This document shows, one piece after another, positions 1-9,489 of a stretch of DNA of 64,000 nucleotides. Source of the stretch: a gamma proteobacterium HdN1 (GTDB taxonomy: Bacteria > Pseudomonadota > Gammaproteobacteria > Pseudomonadales > Ketobacteraceae). Position 1 is the stretch's first letter. Every line of letters begins with the position of its first letter. The notes beneath the pieces are model-generated. The model had not been told where the DNA came from. It saw only the letters and a program-made list of their open reading frames with translations, and did no database searches. Location: NCBI GenBank assembly GCA_000198515.1, contig FP929140.1:3942527-4006526 (forward strand). Reading direction: 5' to 3'. Position numbers and translations under genes: made by a program.

Positions 1-1
1 T

Positions 2-1450
2 GCTATTGGAGAGATGATTGCGCACGAAGAGCGTCTTAGCCAGTCGCAAGTGGCCAGTGCGCGCGAATCTTATCAAAGCGCACTCTATCTTTTGATCGGC
101 GTTTCGGTATTTGCCGTGCTTTTTGGAATCGCTGCCGGTATCGTCATTACGCGTTCCATCACGCGCCCCTTAGGGCAAGCGGTAGGCGTGGCTGAGGCCA
201 TTGCGAACGGTGATCTGTCCAGCAAGATCAGCGTTACGACACGCGAGGAGACTGGACTGTTGCTCTCTGCGATGCAAAGGATGCAGCAGTCTTTAAGTGG
301 GATCATTGGCGATATCCGACAATTGGTGCATGCAGCGAATCGCGGTGATTTAAGCGTGAGAATTCCGCTGCAGGGCAAAGCGGGTTACACGCAAGAGTTA
401 GCCGAACAGCTCAATTTGCTGTCCACCACGATTGACAACGCATTGAGCGATATTGCTTCAGTCGCAGGTGCTTTGGAGGAAGGCGATTTAACGCGCCAGA
501 TTACTCGAAATTATGAAGGAATGTTTGATCAGTTGAAGAGCGGATTGAACAATACTGTTACGCGTCTTGCCGATACCATCGGTGAAGTGAATCACACCGT
601 TGAAACGCTCTCTAGCGCAACGAGCCAAGTTTCCTCTACTGCGCAGTCACTCTCGCAGGCATCTTCTGAGCAGGCTGCGTCGGTTGAACAGACATCATCC
701 TCGATTGAGGAAATGAGCGCATCTATTTCGCAAAATACCGAAAATGCGAAGGTTGCAGATTCCATGTCTGCGGAGGGGAGTAGGAAGGCCGCAGAGGGTG
801 GTCAGGCGGTGAGCGAAACGGTTGCTGCCATGCAGGATATTGCCAAGCGCGTGAGCATCATCGACGACATTGCTTATCAGACCAATTTATTGGCGCTCAA
901 CGCTGCGATTGAAGCAGCGCGGGCCGGCGAGCATGGAAAAGGTTTTGCTGTGGTTGCGGCTGAGGTTCGGCAGTTGGCAGAACGCTCTCGCGTAGCGGCG
1001 CTGGAAATCGGCGAGCTTGCTACCAATTCAGTGGGGCGCGCCGAAAATGCAGGGCATTTGTTGGACGAAATCGTTCCTACTGCTCGCAAGGCGGCGGAGC
1101 TCGTGCAGGAAATCACGGCGGCTTCGCAGGAGCAGAGTTCTGGTGTGGAGCAGGTGAATACTGCGATGCGCCAATTAAATCAAATTACCCAGCAAAATGC
1201 TTCGGCGTCGGAGGAGCTTGCGGCTACTGCGGAAGAAATGTCTTCGCAGGCGGCGGCCTTGAAGGAGCTAATGGGGTTTTTCTTGCTCGCGAGAAACACG
1301 CGGCAGGCGGCCTTTAAAGGACAGTCGAAAGGCGTTGCAAAAGCCTCGCGCTTGAACGGTTCTGCGCCCGGCTATCGTAGCGGTATCGCTGGAGATGTTG
1401 ATATTCCCTATTCTTCCGCGCCGGATGAAAGTCAGTTTGCCAGATTTTAA
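2..1450 (+). CDS. Methyl-accepting chemotaxis protein (5' end outside window)
   Basis: Chemoreceptor that passes signals to a CheA/CheW complex at the inner membrane. The reading frame is open to the window edge, so the periplasmic sensor and first membrane helix are missing; the Met at 14 is internal. Counting from that Met, a transmembrane helix lies at about residues 22-45, followed by a HAMP domain and further HAMP-like repeats (two 'GDL' turns). A long coiled-coil signalling domain follows, with the conserved hairpin tip [20 protein letters not shown] at about 288-307. No C-terminal CheR/CheB tether pentapeptide is seen; the protein ends in SQFARF. cheR starts 15 bases after the stop, so the two are probably co-transcribed. 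Family assignment is certain; the ligand cannot be told. Confidence 0.95.
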   Translation, partial: AIGEMIAHEERLSQSQVASARESYQSALYLLIGVSVFAVLFGIAAGIVITRSITRPLGQAVGVAEAIANGDLSSKISVTTREETGLLLSAMQRMQQSLSGIIGDIRQLVHAANRGDLSVRIPLQGKAGYTQELAEQLNLLSTTIDNALSDIASVAGALEEGDLTRQITRNYEGMFDQLKSGLNNTVTRLADTIGEVNHTVETLSSATSQVSSTAQSLSQASSEQAASVEQTSSSIEEMSASISQNTENAKVADSMSAEGSRKAAEGGQAVSETVAAMQDIAKRVSIIDDIAYQTNLLALNAAIEAARAGEHGKGFAVVAAEVRQLAERSRVAALEIGELATNSVGRAENAGHLLDEIVPTARKAAELVQEITAASQEQSSGVEQVNTAMRQLNQITQQNASASEELAATAEEMSSQAAALKELMGFFLLARNTRQAAFKGQSKGVAKASRLNGSAPGYRSGIAGDVDIPYSSAPDESQFARF

Positions 1451-1465
1451 TTGCGGTGAATCATA

Positions 1466-2266
1466 TTGCCTTTACGCCTCACGCTATTGCCGAGTGAGTT
1501 TGAACGGTTCCAGAAGCTGATCATGGAGCTGGCGGGCATTGTATTGTCGGACAACAAGCAGGGCCTGTTCGTTAGTCGGCTGGAAAATCGCGTGCGTGCG
1601 CTGGGGCTTCAAAATTATTCTGACTACTATCGTTATATTCATGATGATGTGAATAACTACGAGCGCCATCACTTGGTCGACCTGTTGACCACCAATGAAA
1701 CCTTCTTTTTTCGTGAAGCTGCACACTTTGAATTCTTGCGCGAGCTAGCCAAGTCGAGCGCAGGCGCCTTCCGAGTGTGGAGCGCAGCCTGTTCCAGTGG
1801 CGAAGAAGCATGGTCAGTGGCCATGACCTTGGCAGATGCGCTAAGAACCGGCCCTTGGGAGGTGGTCGGCACCGATATCAGCCGCCGCGTACTGGCGAAA
1901 GCGCGTAACGCGCACTATGCGATGGAGCGTATCGACGGAATCCCGTCTGCATTTCTCAAGCGTTATTGTTTGCGCGGGATTGATCGCGAAGCTGGAACGT
2001 TACTGGTGCACAAGATGCTGCGTGAGAGGGTGCGGTTTTGCTATAGCAATCTTCTCCAGCCGCGCCAGGATCTTGGAACGTTCGACGTAATTTTTTTGCG
2101 TAACGTAATGATTTATTTTGATAATGACACTAAGCTCAAGGTGGTGCGAAACCTGTTGCCATACCTCAAGAATGACGGTTTTCTGGTTACGGGGCACGCT
2201 GAGAGCTTAACCAGCCTTAATTGCGGCTTGAAAATGCTGCGTCCTACGCTCTATCAGCGCCGCTGA
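1466..2266 (+). CDS. cheR: CheR-type chemoreceptor glutamate methyltransferase
   Basis: Transfers methyl groups from S-adenosylmethionine to receptor glutamates for adaptation. The 266 residues carry the N-terminal helical CheR domain (about 8-80) and the SAM-binding Rossmann domain with WSAACSSGEEAW at about 105-116, VGTDIS near 133, and NVMIYFD near 213. The start is a TTG at 1466; no ATG or GTG fits better in this frame. It lies directly behind the chemoreceptor gene. The next gene is a penicillin-acylase homologue, not cheD or cheB, so the chemotaxis cluster ends here. PilK-type function with a pilus chemosensory system is possible but cannot be decided without the upstream genes. Confidence 0.93.
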   Translation: MPLRLTLLPSEFERFQKLIMELAGIVLSDNKQGLFVSRLENRVRALGLQNYSDYYRYIHDDVNNYERHHLVDLLTTNETFFFREAAHFEFLRELAKSSAGAFRVWSAACSSGEEAWSVAMTLADALRTGPWEVVGTDISRRVLAKARNAHYAMERIDGIPSAFLKRYCLRGIDREAGTLLVHKMLRERVRFCYSNLLQPRQDLGTFDVIFLRNVMIYFDNDTKLKVVRNLLPYLKNDGFLVTGHAESLTSLNCGLKMLRPTLYQRR

Positions 2267-2344
2267 TTTTTGCGCTGCACTCCCTCGTTTATTTTGCTAA
2301 CGCAAAAGCTCATCACACTCATGACAATAACAAAGAGGTCTTTC

Positions 2345-4798
2345 GTGATCGAAACGGCGATTCCTTGGCAAAAACTAGCGAGCGTTGGGCGCTGGGCGCA
2401 TCATTTTATCGGCGCGAAGCCTGCAACTTACCGGCCCTTGTTTGATGCAACGCGCTTGTCGGCATTGGCGGGGCGGTTGGAAATCGTTAGGGATGCAAAC
2501 GGTGTCGCGCATCTCTATGCGGAGCACGATCTTGACTTGTTTGCTGCGCTCGGGTTTTTGCAAGGGTGTGAACGGGGGCTGCATCTTGAATTTCTTCGCC
2601 ATTTGGCGCGTGGCCGCTTGGGAGAATGGCTTACGGGTGCACGCCTGCCGTCGTGGTGGCCGCGCCTCTCGGGTTTCTCGTTAATCGACGTTGATCGCTT
2701 TGTGCGCCCGCTTGGATTTGAGGGGGAGGCGCGTGCTGCACTTGCTCGGATACCGTCGGTAGAGCGGCACTATTTGAGTGCATTTGCTCGGGGAGTGAAT
2801 GATGCGTGGCGTGGCGAACTTTATGGGCCGGAACAGGTGTTATTCGCCAAAACGCAGCCGTGGCGTGCGGAGGATTGCTTGCTCGCTGCGCGAGCTTCGG
2901 CGTTTATAATTGCGTTGCTTCCTTTGGAAAATGAGCTGACGTTTAATCGTATTCGGGGTGAGCAGGGCGACGCCTTAGCGCGTCTGCTATATCCCGATGC
3001 TCCTTGGGATGCAGCACCCCCGCGTGTGAGTGATGGCGCCGCGCCTTCTGTGCAGGAACGAGCGGGCGGCGGTGGTGCCTTGTCTGACAACGACGGCCCT
3101 GAGTTGCCATTGGAGCCATTGCCTATGGGAAGTAATAATTGGGCGGTGGCTGGCAGCCGCACCCAAAGCGGCAAGCCACTTTTGGCGAACGACCCGCATG
3201 TGCCGCTCTTGCCCGCGCCTACTTTTTGGCAGCATGTGCATTTGAAAAGCCCAACGCTCAACGTGCAGGGTGGGATGTATCCGGGTTTTCCCGCATTTGG
3301 CTTCGGCCATAACGCGCAACTTGCGTGGGGTGTAACCACGGCGTTTCGGGACGCTTGGGATTTGTTTCGCATTGAGCGGCTTCCCGGTGCGCCGAGCCGG
3401 TATCGTATTCCTGCTGGGGTGGGTGAGCTGGTATCGCACAAAGAGGTGTTGTACGGTCGCTGGTCTGCTAAGGAATCGGTGGAATGGGAGTCTTGCGCGC
3501 ACGGGGTTGTGTATCCGCATTGGAAGTCTGCGATGGGGGGTGAGGTTGCGCTTAAGTATGCGGAATGTGACCATGTTGCGCACTTTTCTGGACACCTTGC
3601 CCTGATGAGAGCAAAGACGACGGAAGCACTGGATGCCGCACTTGCGAGCATCAACGAGGGGCCCTTTGATTTTAACGTCGTTCATGCGCATCACGAGGGG
3701 CGAATCGGCTGGAGCGTGGTCGGTAAGCTGCCGAAGCGCATGCAGGATGGCCTATTTGAGCGCGACGCCAAAGACAAAAATGCGCAGTGGGATGGGTACC
3801 TTCCATTTTCTGAAAACCCAGCACAAATTCAGCCAGAATGCGGCTTTGTGGGCACGGCCAACAGTGTGACGGATGCCGCTCAACACGCACGTTTATGTAC
3901 ACCGGTACACTGTGAGGCGGAGTATCGACAGCAGCGCATTGTGGGCTGGCTTTCGCAGGGAAAGCAGCTGAGTGTGCTTGATATGCAGCGGATGCAGGCA
4001 GATGTGGGTGCGGATTTTTCTGAGCCTCTGCGTGATGTTTTGTGTGCGAACCTAGAAGCGTATCACGCTGGAACGCGCTTGCAGCAGGATGCAGTGCGAG
4101 CGTTGCGGGATTGGGATGGAGTTTTTGACGTGGATTCTGTAGGTGCGAGTGTGTTTTCGTTCTTGCGGCGTAGAATTGCGTCGGATATTTTCGCAGAATT
4201 GCTGCCTGAGAAGATTGCCTTTCGGTTTGGCCATGGTCAGCGGGCAATTCCGCGCCTAGATCGTTTGCTTTTGGATGATCAGGATGATTTGCGTGGCTAT
4301 CTAGAGGCGAAAACGGGGCTTACGCTTTCACGCTGGATTCGGGTAAGCTTTGAGAAAATGCTTGCTGAGATGGCGAGCCAGTTCGGTGGTGTGGTCGCTA
4401 CGTGGCGCTGGGGTCGGATTCAGGTGCTCCGCATAGCGGCCGCAGCGGGGGAGTTGGTGCCTGCTGCGCACGCATTTACCGCGTTGGAGGTTGGGTTTCC
4501 GGGGGAGAATAATACCTTGAGCCCTGCCATTTCGATGCCCTTGAACAACGGCGGGCTTCGGGTGTTGAATGGTGCGAGCAGCCGCTTTATCTGCGATCTG
4601 TCCGCGCCCCATGGGGCGTGGTTTGCGCATTGTTGTGGCCCGTCAGCCGATCCGGATACGCCTTATTTTCGTGGGCTTGCGCAGCAATGGGCCGATTTTC
4701 GCTGGTTTTGGTCGGGGCTGTGGCCGGCGGATGAGGTGCCGGATGTGTTGGAGCGTGTTGTGGTAGGGTTTGCAGAGCTTAGTGTAGATAGAGCTTAG
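2345..4798 (+). CDS. Penicillin acylase family protein (S45 Ntn-hydrolase)
   Basis: Member of the N-terminal-nucleophile hydrolases that include penicillin G acylase and acyl-homoserine-lactone acylases; they hydrolyse amide bonds after self-cleavage. The motif GSNNWAVAG places the nucleophile at Ser263 of the 817-residue form, preceded by Gly as autoprocessing needs. Downstream NDPH and the central FGFGHN and [14 protein letters not shown] segments fit the beta chain. The frame is open from a TTG at 2270, but the GTG at 2345 has a good ribosome site (AGAGG, 6 bases before) and is preferred. Neither start gives a signal peptide, unlike periplasmic family members, so a cytoplasmic substrate is inferred. 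The substrate is unknown. The stop codon lies in a tandem duplication shared with the asnS leader. Confidence 0.85.
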   Translation: MIETAIPWQKLASVGRWAHHFIGAKPATYRPLFDATRLSALAGRLEIVRDANGVAHLYAEHDLDLFAALGFLQGCERGLHLEFLRHLARGRLGEWLTGARLPSWWPRLSGFSLIDVDRFVRPLGFEGEARAALARIPSVERHYLSAFARGVNDAWRGELYGPEQVLFAKTQPWRAEDCLLAARASAFIIALLPLENELTFNRIRGEQGDALARLLYPDAPWDAAPPRVSDGAAPSVQERAGGGGALSDNDGPELPLEPLPMGSNNWAVAGSRTQSGKPLLANDPHVPLLPAPTFWQHVHLKSPTLNVQGGMYPGFPAFGFGHNAQLAWGVTTAFRDAWDLFRIERLPGAPSRYRIPAGVGELVSHKEVLYGRWSAKESVEWESCAHGVVYPHWKSAMGGEVALKYAECDHVAHFSGHLALMRAKTTEALDAALASINEGPFDFNVVHAHHEGRIGWSVVGKLPKRMQDGLFERDAKDKNAQWDGYLPFSENPAQIQPECGFVGTANSVTDAAQHARLCTPVHCEAEYRQQRIVGWLSQGKQLSVLDMQRMQADVGADFSEPLRDVLCANLEAYHAGTRLQQDAVRALRDWDGVFDVDSVGASVFSFLRRRIASDIFAELLPEKIAFRFGHGQRAIPRLDRLLLDDQDDLRGYLEAKTGLTLSRWIRVSFEKMLAEMASQFGGVVATWRWGRIQVLRIAAAAGELVPAAHAFTALEVGFPGENNTLSPAISMPLNNGGLRVLNGASSRFICDLSAPHGAWFAHCCGPSADPDTPYFRGLAQQWADFRWFWSGLWPADEVPDVLERVVVGFAELSVDRA

Positions 4799-4804
4799 TG
4801 TGGA
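4774..4804 (+). repeat. Imperfect 16-bp tandem duplication over the penicillin acylase stop codon
   Basis: AGAGCTTAGTGT occurs at 4774 and again at 4790, with a 16-base period. The second copy supplies the TAG stop (4796-4798) in a shifted frame. Removing one copy would let the frame run on to the TAA just before asnS, so the duplication probably moved the stop. Confidence 0.8.
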
Positions 4805-4818
4805 GGAGGCGTTCTAAC

Positions 4819-6219
4819 ATGAGATGGCAGCCGCAGGTTGTGGATGTAATTATGGGCAAAGTGGCGTTGGATGCGCCGCTGACCTTGGCCGGTTGGGTGC
4901 GCTCGCGGCGCGATTCCAAAGGTGGATTCTCGTTTGTGTTGTTACACGATGGTTCCTGTTTTGATGGATTGCAGGTGGTGCTGGATGCGAGCCTTGCGAA
5001 CTACGAAACAGAAATTCTTAAGCTTTCTGCTGGCTGCAGTATCCGCGTGAGTGGCGTTTTGCTTGCATCGCAAGGCAAGGGCCAAGCGTACGAGCTGAAA
5101 GCCGATACGCTAGAGGTGCTGGGTTGGGTAGAAGACCCAGAAAGCTACCCCATCGCCAAAAAGCGCCATACCTTGGAATACCTGCGTTCCGTTGCCCATT
5201 TGCGGCCGCGCACGAATACCTTTGGCGCAATGGCGCGAATGCGAAACAGCCTCTCGCAGGCGATTCACCGTTATTTTGATGCGCACGGCTTTTTCTGGGT
5301 GAATACGCCGATCATTACCGCGAGCGACTGCGAGGGCGCAGGGGAGATGTTTCGGGTAAGCACGCTGGATTTTTTGAAGCTGCCTCGTAACGCGGCGGGT
5401 CAGGTGGATTTCAGTCAGGATTTTTTCGGGAAGGAGGCGTTTCTGACCGTTTCTGGGCAGTTGAATGGCGAAGCGTTTTGTACAGCGCTGTCGCGTATCT
5501 ATACGTTCGGCCCGACGTTTCGTGCAGAAAACTCTAACACCAGCCGCCATCTTGCCGAGTTCTGGATGGTGGAGCCGGAAATGGCGTTTGCAGATCTTGC
5601 AACGATTGCCGATGTTGCAGAGGCGTTTTTGCAGTCGGTGGTATCGGATCTTCTCAACGCGCGTGACGCGGATATTGCGTTCTTTACGGAACACTACGAT
5701 AAACAGTTGCGTGGCCGTCTTGAAAACGTGATCCATCAGCCGTTTGCCCGGATGAGTTATACCGAGGCGGTTTCAATTTTGCAAAAATCTGGCAAGGAAT
5801 TTCAGTTTCCGGTGCAGTGGGGCTTGGATTTGCAGTCGGAGCACGAGCGTTTTCTTGCTGAGGAATATGCCAAGCGGCCGGTGATTGTCATGGATTATCC
5901 AGAGGCGATCAAGGCGTTCTACATGCGGCGTAACGACGATGGTAAGACCTGCGCGGCGATGGATATTCTTGCGCCTGGCATTGGTGAGATCATTGGCGGC
6001 AGTCAGCGCGAGGAGCGCCTTGCTTTGTTGGATGAAAAAATGGCTCCACTAGGTTTGGCCGAAAATCTTGGTTGGTATCGTGACCTGCGGCGTTATGGCA
6101 CGATTCCCCATGCCGGATTTGGGCTTGGATTTGAGCGCTTACTGACGTATGCAACCGGAATGGAAAATATCCGCGATGCGATTCCGTTTCCGCGCGTGCC
6201 GGGGAGTGCGGAGTTCTAG
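4819..6219 (+). CDS. asnS: Asparagine--tRNA ligase
   Basis: Charges tRNA(Asn) with asparagine. The 466 residues match the usual bacterial length. An N-terminal OB-fold anticodon-binding domain (about 10-100) is followed by a class II catalytic core with motif 1 around [16 protein letters not shown], motif 2 [20 protein letters not shown] and motif 3 [10 protein letters not shown] near the C-terminus. The frame is open from 4798, but ATG 4819 gives the family N-terminus (MRWQPQ) and has GGAGG about 9 bases upstream, so I chose it. It follows the penicillin acylase gene closely and is probably co-transcribed. Many gammaproteobacteria make Asn-tRNA this way and do not need transamidation. Confidence 0.96.
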   Translation: MRWQPQVVDVIMGKVALDAPLTLAGWVRSRRDSKGGFSFVLLHDGSCFDGLQVVLDASLANYETEILKLSAGCSIRVSGVLLASQGKGQAYELKADTLEVLGWVEDPESYPIAKKRHTLEYLRSVAHLRPRTNTFGAMARMRNSLSQAIHRYFDAHGFFWVNTPIITASDCEGAGEMFRVSTLDFLKLPRNAAGQVDFSQDFFGKEAFLTVSGQLNGEAFCTALSRIYTFGPTFRAENSNTSRHLAEFWMVEPEMAFADLATIADVAEAFLQSVVSDLLNARDADIAFFTEHYDKQLRGRLENVIHQPFARMSYTEAVSILQKSGKEFQFPVQWGLDLQSEHERFLAEEYAKRPVIVMDYPEAIKAFYMRRNDDGKTCAAMDILAPGIGEIIGGSQREERLALLDEKMAPLGLAENLGWYRDLRRYGTIPHAGFGLGFERLLTYATGMENIRDAIPFPRVPGSAEF

Positions 6220-6236
6220 GGCCGCACTTACCGCAA

Positions 6237-6301
6237 ATCCATCAACGCAAGTCCATCAACGCAAGTCCATCAACGCAAGTCCATCAACGCAAGTCCATCA
6301 A
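6237..6301 (+). repeat. 14-bp tandem array at the 3' end of rnt
   Basis: Four full contiguous copies of a 14-base unit (plus strand GTCCATCAACGCAA, first copy starting with A) and a fifth partial copy. The rnt stop codon (6284-6286, minus strand) lies inside the array. Copies are nearly identical, which suggests recent slippage expansion. There are no spacers, so this is not a CRISPR array. Confidence 0.95.
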
Positions 6302-6955
6302 ATCATCGTCCCCGCCGGAAACTGGCAAAACTTCGTCTAGCCCGCCGAGTGCGCGCCAGCGGTTGACGATGTGGCAGAACAAATCCGCGGTTTTGTCGGC
6401 ATCGTAGAGTGCGGAGTGTGCTTCTTTTTGGTTAAAGCTGATTCCTGCGGCGATGCAGGCGCGCGCGAGTACGGTTTGGCCGAGGGCGACACCGCCAAGC
6501 GTTGCGGTGTCGAAGCAGCTAAATGGGTGGAAAGGATTGCGTTTAATTGCGGCGCGCTGGGTGGCCGCAAACAGAAATTGGTGGTCAAAAAATGCGTTGT
6601 GACCTACCAAAATCGCGCGCTTGCATTCGAGGTTGGATAGCGCTTTTCGGACTTCACCGAAGATTTCTGTAAGCGCTACTTTTTCGTCTACAGCATTGCG
6701 AAAAGGGTGCCAAGGGTCGATTCCGGTAAATTCCAGCGAGGCTTTTTCGATGTTTGCGCCCGCAAAGGGGCTGACGTGAAAATGGCTGGTGCGATATTTT
6801 TTTAGCCAGCCGTTCTCATCGAAGTGCAGGCTGATGGCGGCAATTTCGAGGAGTGCGTCGGTTTGGGAATTAAATCCACCGGTTTCCACGTCGATCACTA
6901 CAGGGAGAAAGCCGCGAAAGCGGTGTGAGAGTGCGTTTTTAAGGTTGGAACCCAC
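6284..6955 (-). CDS. rnt: Ribonuclease T
   Basis: 3'-5' exoribonuclease that trims the 3' ends of tRNA and other stable RNAs. The 223 residues carry the DEDDh exonuclease signature: Asp22 and Glu24 in VIDVETGG, Asp in [11 protein letters not shown], and the His/Asp pair in [14 protein letters not shown]. Length is normal for RNase T. The start is GTG 6955. The last codons (D-L-M-D-L-R-stop) fall inside the 14-bp repeat array. The sequence on the far side of the array would encode the same six residues before a TAA, so the expansion probably left the protein unchanged. It is divergent from motY; the rnt-motY-argG neighbourhood resembles that of Pseudomonas. Confidence 0.95.
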   Translation of the reverse strand: MGSNLKNALSHRFRGFLPVVIDVETGGFNSQTDALLEIAAISLHFDENGWLKKYRTSHFHVSPFAGANIEKASLEFTGIDPWHPFRNAVDEKVALTEIFGEVRKALSNLECKRAILVGHNAFFDHQFLFAATQRAAIKRNPFHPFSCFDTATLGGVALGQTVLARACIAAGISFNQKEAHSALYDADKTADLFCHIVNRWRALGGLDEVLPVSGGDDDLMDLR

Positions 6956-7125
6956 TGGATATGCCTTACCGGAAAGAAAGTTGAATCCTACCTTACCGAA
7001 GCAAGGTCACTCAAGTTTAGTCAAACCTTGCCGATAGCGTTGCTGTAAGGCGTAAATGGCCGAATTGAGCAAAACCGATTTGAAAAGCGAAGCCTGATCA
7101 GACCGATCGTAGTTAGGCCGAGGGG

Positions 7126-8022
7126 ATGAGGCGGGAGCTGTCTGTGGTGAAGTCCTATTATCAAATGTTTTGTATTGCCCGTGCAGCGCTCCTTGGCGCC
7201 TTTGGTTGGGGGAGCTCTTGTGTTGCGTTTGGCTTAATTAGCTATCAGGCGCCGATGGATGCGACCACTTGGAATGTCGAGCAATCGCCGCTTGAATGCC
7301 GCATCTGGCAGCCGGTGCCGGGCTATGGGGATGCGGTATTTTCCAAGCGATCAGGGGAGGCGTTAGAATTTTTTTTGGAGAGCCTGCAGCCCGCGTGGCG
7401 AAGCGGAACCGCAAATTTGTTTGTGGCTCCACCGGCATGGCAAAGCGGGTTGTCTACCTTCTCTTTGGGAACGGTAAAATCCGTTACCGGAAAGCGCCCC
7501 GTCACCGTTGGGGAGGGGGTGGCGCTGCGGTTTATTCGCGAGCTTGAACAGGGCAAGGTGCCTACCGTGCAGACTTCGGGGGAGTTGGCCACGCGCGTGG
7601 GGGTTTCTGCGGTAAATTTTGGCGGTGCTTACCAGAGCTACCAGAATTGTGTGGGCGCGATGTTCCCTGCGAACTACGAGCAGCTTAAAGCATCGGTTTT
7701 GCACTATGCTTCCGAGCAATGGAAGCCAGATGGCAAGGCGCAGGCGAGGCTGGATTTGATTGCTGGCTATCAAAAGCTTGATGCAGGCATCCGCAAAATT
7801 TTTGTGGACGGCCATTCGGATACGATGGGGCGCTTGGGCCACAACTGGGAAGTTTCTCGCCTGCGTGCCAATGCGGTGCGTGAATACCTCATTGCCAAGG
7901 GGGTGCCGGAAGAAATGATTGTGATGCGCTATTGGGGCAAGAGTCGCCCGATTGATAAGCGCGGCAATCGTAAGAGCAGCCCCGCCAACCGGCGCGTTGT
8001 GGTGCAAATGGTGAAAGCATAG
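7126..8022 (+). CDS. motY: Sodium-type flagellar motor protein MotY-like (OmpA C-terminal domain)
   Basis: MotY forms a periplasmic ring around the flagellar basal body and anchors the stator to peptidoglycan. The 298 residues have a hydrophobic N-terminal export segment, a MotY-type beta-rich domain (about 40-190) and an OmpA-like peptidoglycan-binding domain with DGHSDTMG and the NWEVSRLRANAVREYL helix. The context between rnt and argG is that of motY in Pseudomonas, which supports the name. Start choice is uncertain: ATG 7126 has GAGGGG only a few bases away, while GTG 7147 (Met-Lys-Ser-Tyr) gives a shorter leader. A generic OmpA-domain lipoprotein is less likely, since no lipobox cysteine precedes the mature part. 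Confidence 0.8.
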   Translation: MRRELSVVKSYYQMFCIARAALLGAFGWGSSCVAFGLISYQAPMDATTWNVEQSPLECRIWQPVPGYGDAVFSKRSGEALEFFLESLQPAWRSGTANLFVAPPAWQSGLSTFSLGTVKSVTGKRPVTVGEGVALRFIRELEQGKVPTVQTSGELATRVGVSAVNFGGAYQSYQNCVGAMFPANYEQLKASVLHYASEQWKPDGKAQARLDLIAGYQKLDAGIRKIFVDGHSDTMGRLGHNWEVSRLRANAVREYLIAKGVPEEMIVMRYWGKSRPIDKRGNRKSSPANRRVVVQMVKA

Positions 8023-8150
8023 CGCGCTACCCTAGGCAGTCTCTCGCCAAGTCGCTAAAATGGCGGCGGTGTTTCGGATGACGCGTGCTTGCGTCTTGAT
8101 CGGCCTCGCGCCCCGGCCAGAAATGGTTCCCCCTCTTATAAGGTTTCTCC

Positions 8151-9365
8151 ATGTCAGATATTAAAAAAGTCGTGCTTGCCTATTCGGGCGGCTTGGATAC
8201 GTCCATTATTCTCAAGTGGCTGCAAGAAAACTATCAATGCGAAGTCGTGACCTTTACTGCGGATTTGGGGCAGGGTGAAGAGTTGGAGCCTGCGCGCCAG
8301 AAAGCCGCTGGCTTAGGCATCAAAGAAATCTATATTGAAGATCTGCGTGAAGAATTTGCCCGCGACTTTGTTTTCCCGATGTTCCGCGCGAACACTCTGT
8401 ACGAAGGCGAATACCTGCTCGGCACCTCGATTGCGCGCCCGCTAATCGCCAAGCGCTTGGTGGAAATTGCCAACGAAACCCAAGCCGATGCGATCTCTCA
8501 CGGCGCAACTGGCAAGGGCAACGATCAGGTGCGCTTTGAGCTGGGCGCCTATGCTCTCAAGCCCGGCATCAAAGTGATTGCACCGTGGCGCGAATGGGAT
8601 CTGAACTCCCGCGAATCTCTGCTGGCCTATGCCGAAAAACACGCCATCCCCGTCGAAAAGAAAAAAGGCAAATCGCCCTATTCGATGGACGCCAACCTTC
8701 TCCATATCTCCTACGAAGGCGGCATCCTCGAAGATACCTGGGCCGAAGCCGAAGACGATATGTGGCGTTGGTCGGTTAGCCCAGAAAACGCGCCTGACAA
8801 AGCCACCTATATCGAAATACGCTTTGAAAATGGCGACCCTGTAGCGGTAGATGGCGTCAACATGAGCCCCGCCCAGCTGCTCGCCCACCTCAACAAAATC
8901 GGCGGCGCGAATGGTATTGGCCGCCTTGATCTGGTTGAGAACCGCTATGTGGGCATGAAGTCTCGGGGTTGCTACGAAACCCCAGGCGGCACGATCCTAC
9001 TCAAAGCGCATCGCGGCATCGAGTCCATCACCTTGGATCGTGAAACCGCTCACCTGAAAGACGATCTGATGCCACGCTACGCCAGCTTGGTATACAACGG
9101 CTACTGGTGGTCGCCAGAGCGCCTTGCGCTGCAAGCTCTGATTGATCAGACCCAGCAATATGTTTCGGGTGATGTGCGTCTGAAGCTCTATAAGGGAAGC
9201 GTGTCGGTCGTAGGCCGCCGTTCGGATCACAGCCTGTTCGATCTTTCTATCGCCACGTTCGAAGACGATCGCGGTGCTTACAATCAAAAAGACGCCGAAG
9301 GCTTCATCCGCCTGAATGCACTGCGTATGCGCATTGCGGCGAACAAAGGGCGCAAGCTGAAGTAA
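8151..9365 (+). CDS. argG: Argininosuccinate synthase
   Basis: Joins citrulline and aspartate using ATP in the penultimate step of arginine synthesis. The 404 residues start with the PP-loop [10 protein letters not shown] (about 10-19), followed by [13 protein letters not shown] and the C-terminal tetramer-forming region, all of normal length. ATG 8151 has AAGG about 8 bases upstream. A stem-loop without a T-run follows the stop. It stands alone, with a 128-base gap to motY. Confidence 0.97.
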   Translation: MSDIKKVVLAYSGGLDTSIILKWLQENYQCEVVTFTADLGQGEELEPARQKAAGLGIKEIYIEDLREEFARDFVFPMFRANTLYEGEYLLGTSIARPLIAKRLVEIANETQADAISHGATGKGNDQVRFELGAYALKPGIKVIAPWREWDLNSRESLLAYAEKHAIPVEKKKGKSPYSMDANLLHISYEGGILEDTWAEAEDDMWRWSVSPENAPDKATYIEIRFENGDPVAVDGVNMSPAQLLAHLNKIGGANGIGRLDLVENRYVGMKSRGCYETPGGTILLKAHRGIESITLDRETAHLKDDLMPRYASLVYNGYWWSPERLALQALIDQTQQYVSGDVRLKLYKGSVSVVGRRSDHSLFDLSIATFEDDRGAYNQKDAEGFIRLNALRMRIAANKGRKLK

Positions 9366-9377
9366 GCGCAAAGCCTT

Positions 9378-9408
9378 CTCAAGCCCTGCGGAAAAGACGG
9401 GGCTTGAG
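9378..9408 (+). terminator. Stem-loop after argG
   Basis: CTCAAGCCC (9378-9386) pairs perfectly with GGGCTTGAG (9400-9408) around a 13-base loop, 13 bases after the argG stop. No run of T follows, so it may be an mRNA-stabilising hairpin or a weak terminator. Confidence 0.5.
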
Positions 9409-9489
9409 TCGGTCGCCGATCGAAAAGCTAACTATACTGGTCTAACCACTTCTCTTTGGAAGGCTTTGGCAGGCCAGTAGCGCGTACTT

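Noticed and set aside
2-2266. Assignment of the receptor and methyltransferase as pilJ and pilK
   Set aside because: The upstream genes are outside the window and the next gene is not part of a pil-chp cluster, so only generic names are supported.
2821-3654. Long minus-strand open frame (277 codons) inside the penicillin acylase gene
   Set aside because: Exact shadow of a well-supported family gene; composition is Cys/Ser/Pro-rich with no motif or ribosome site.
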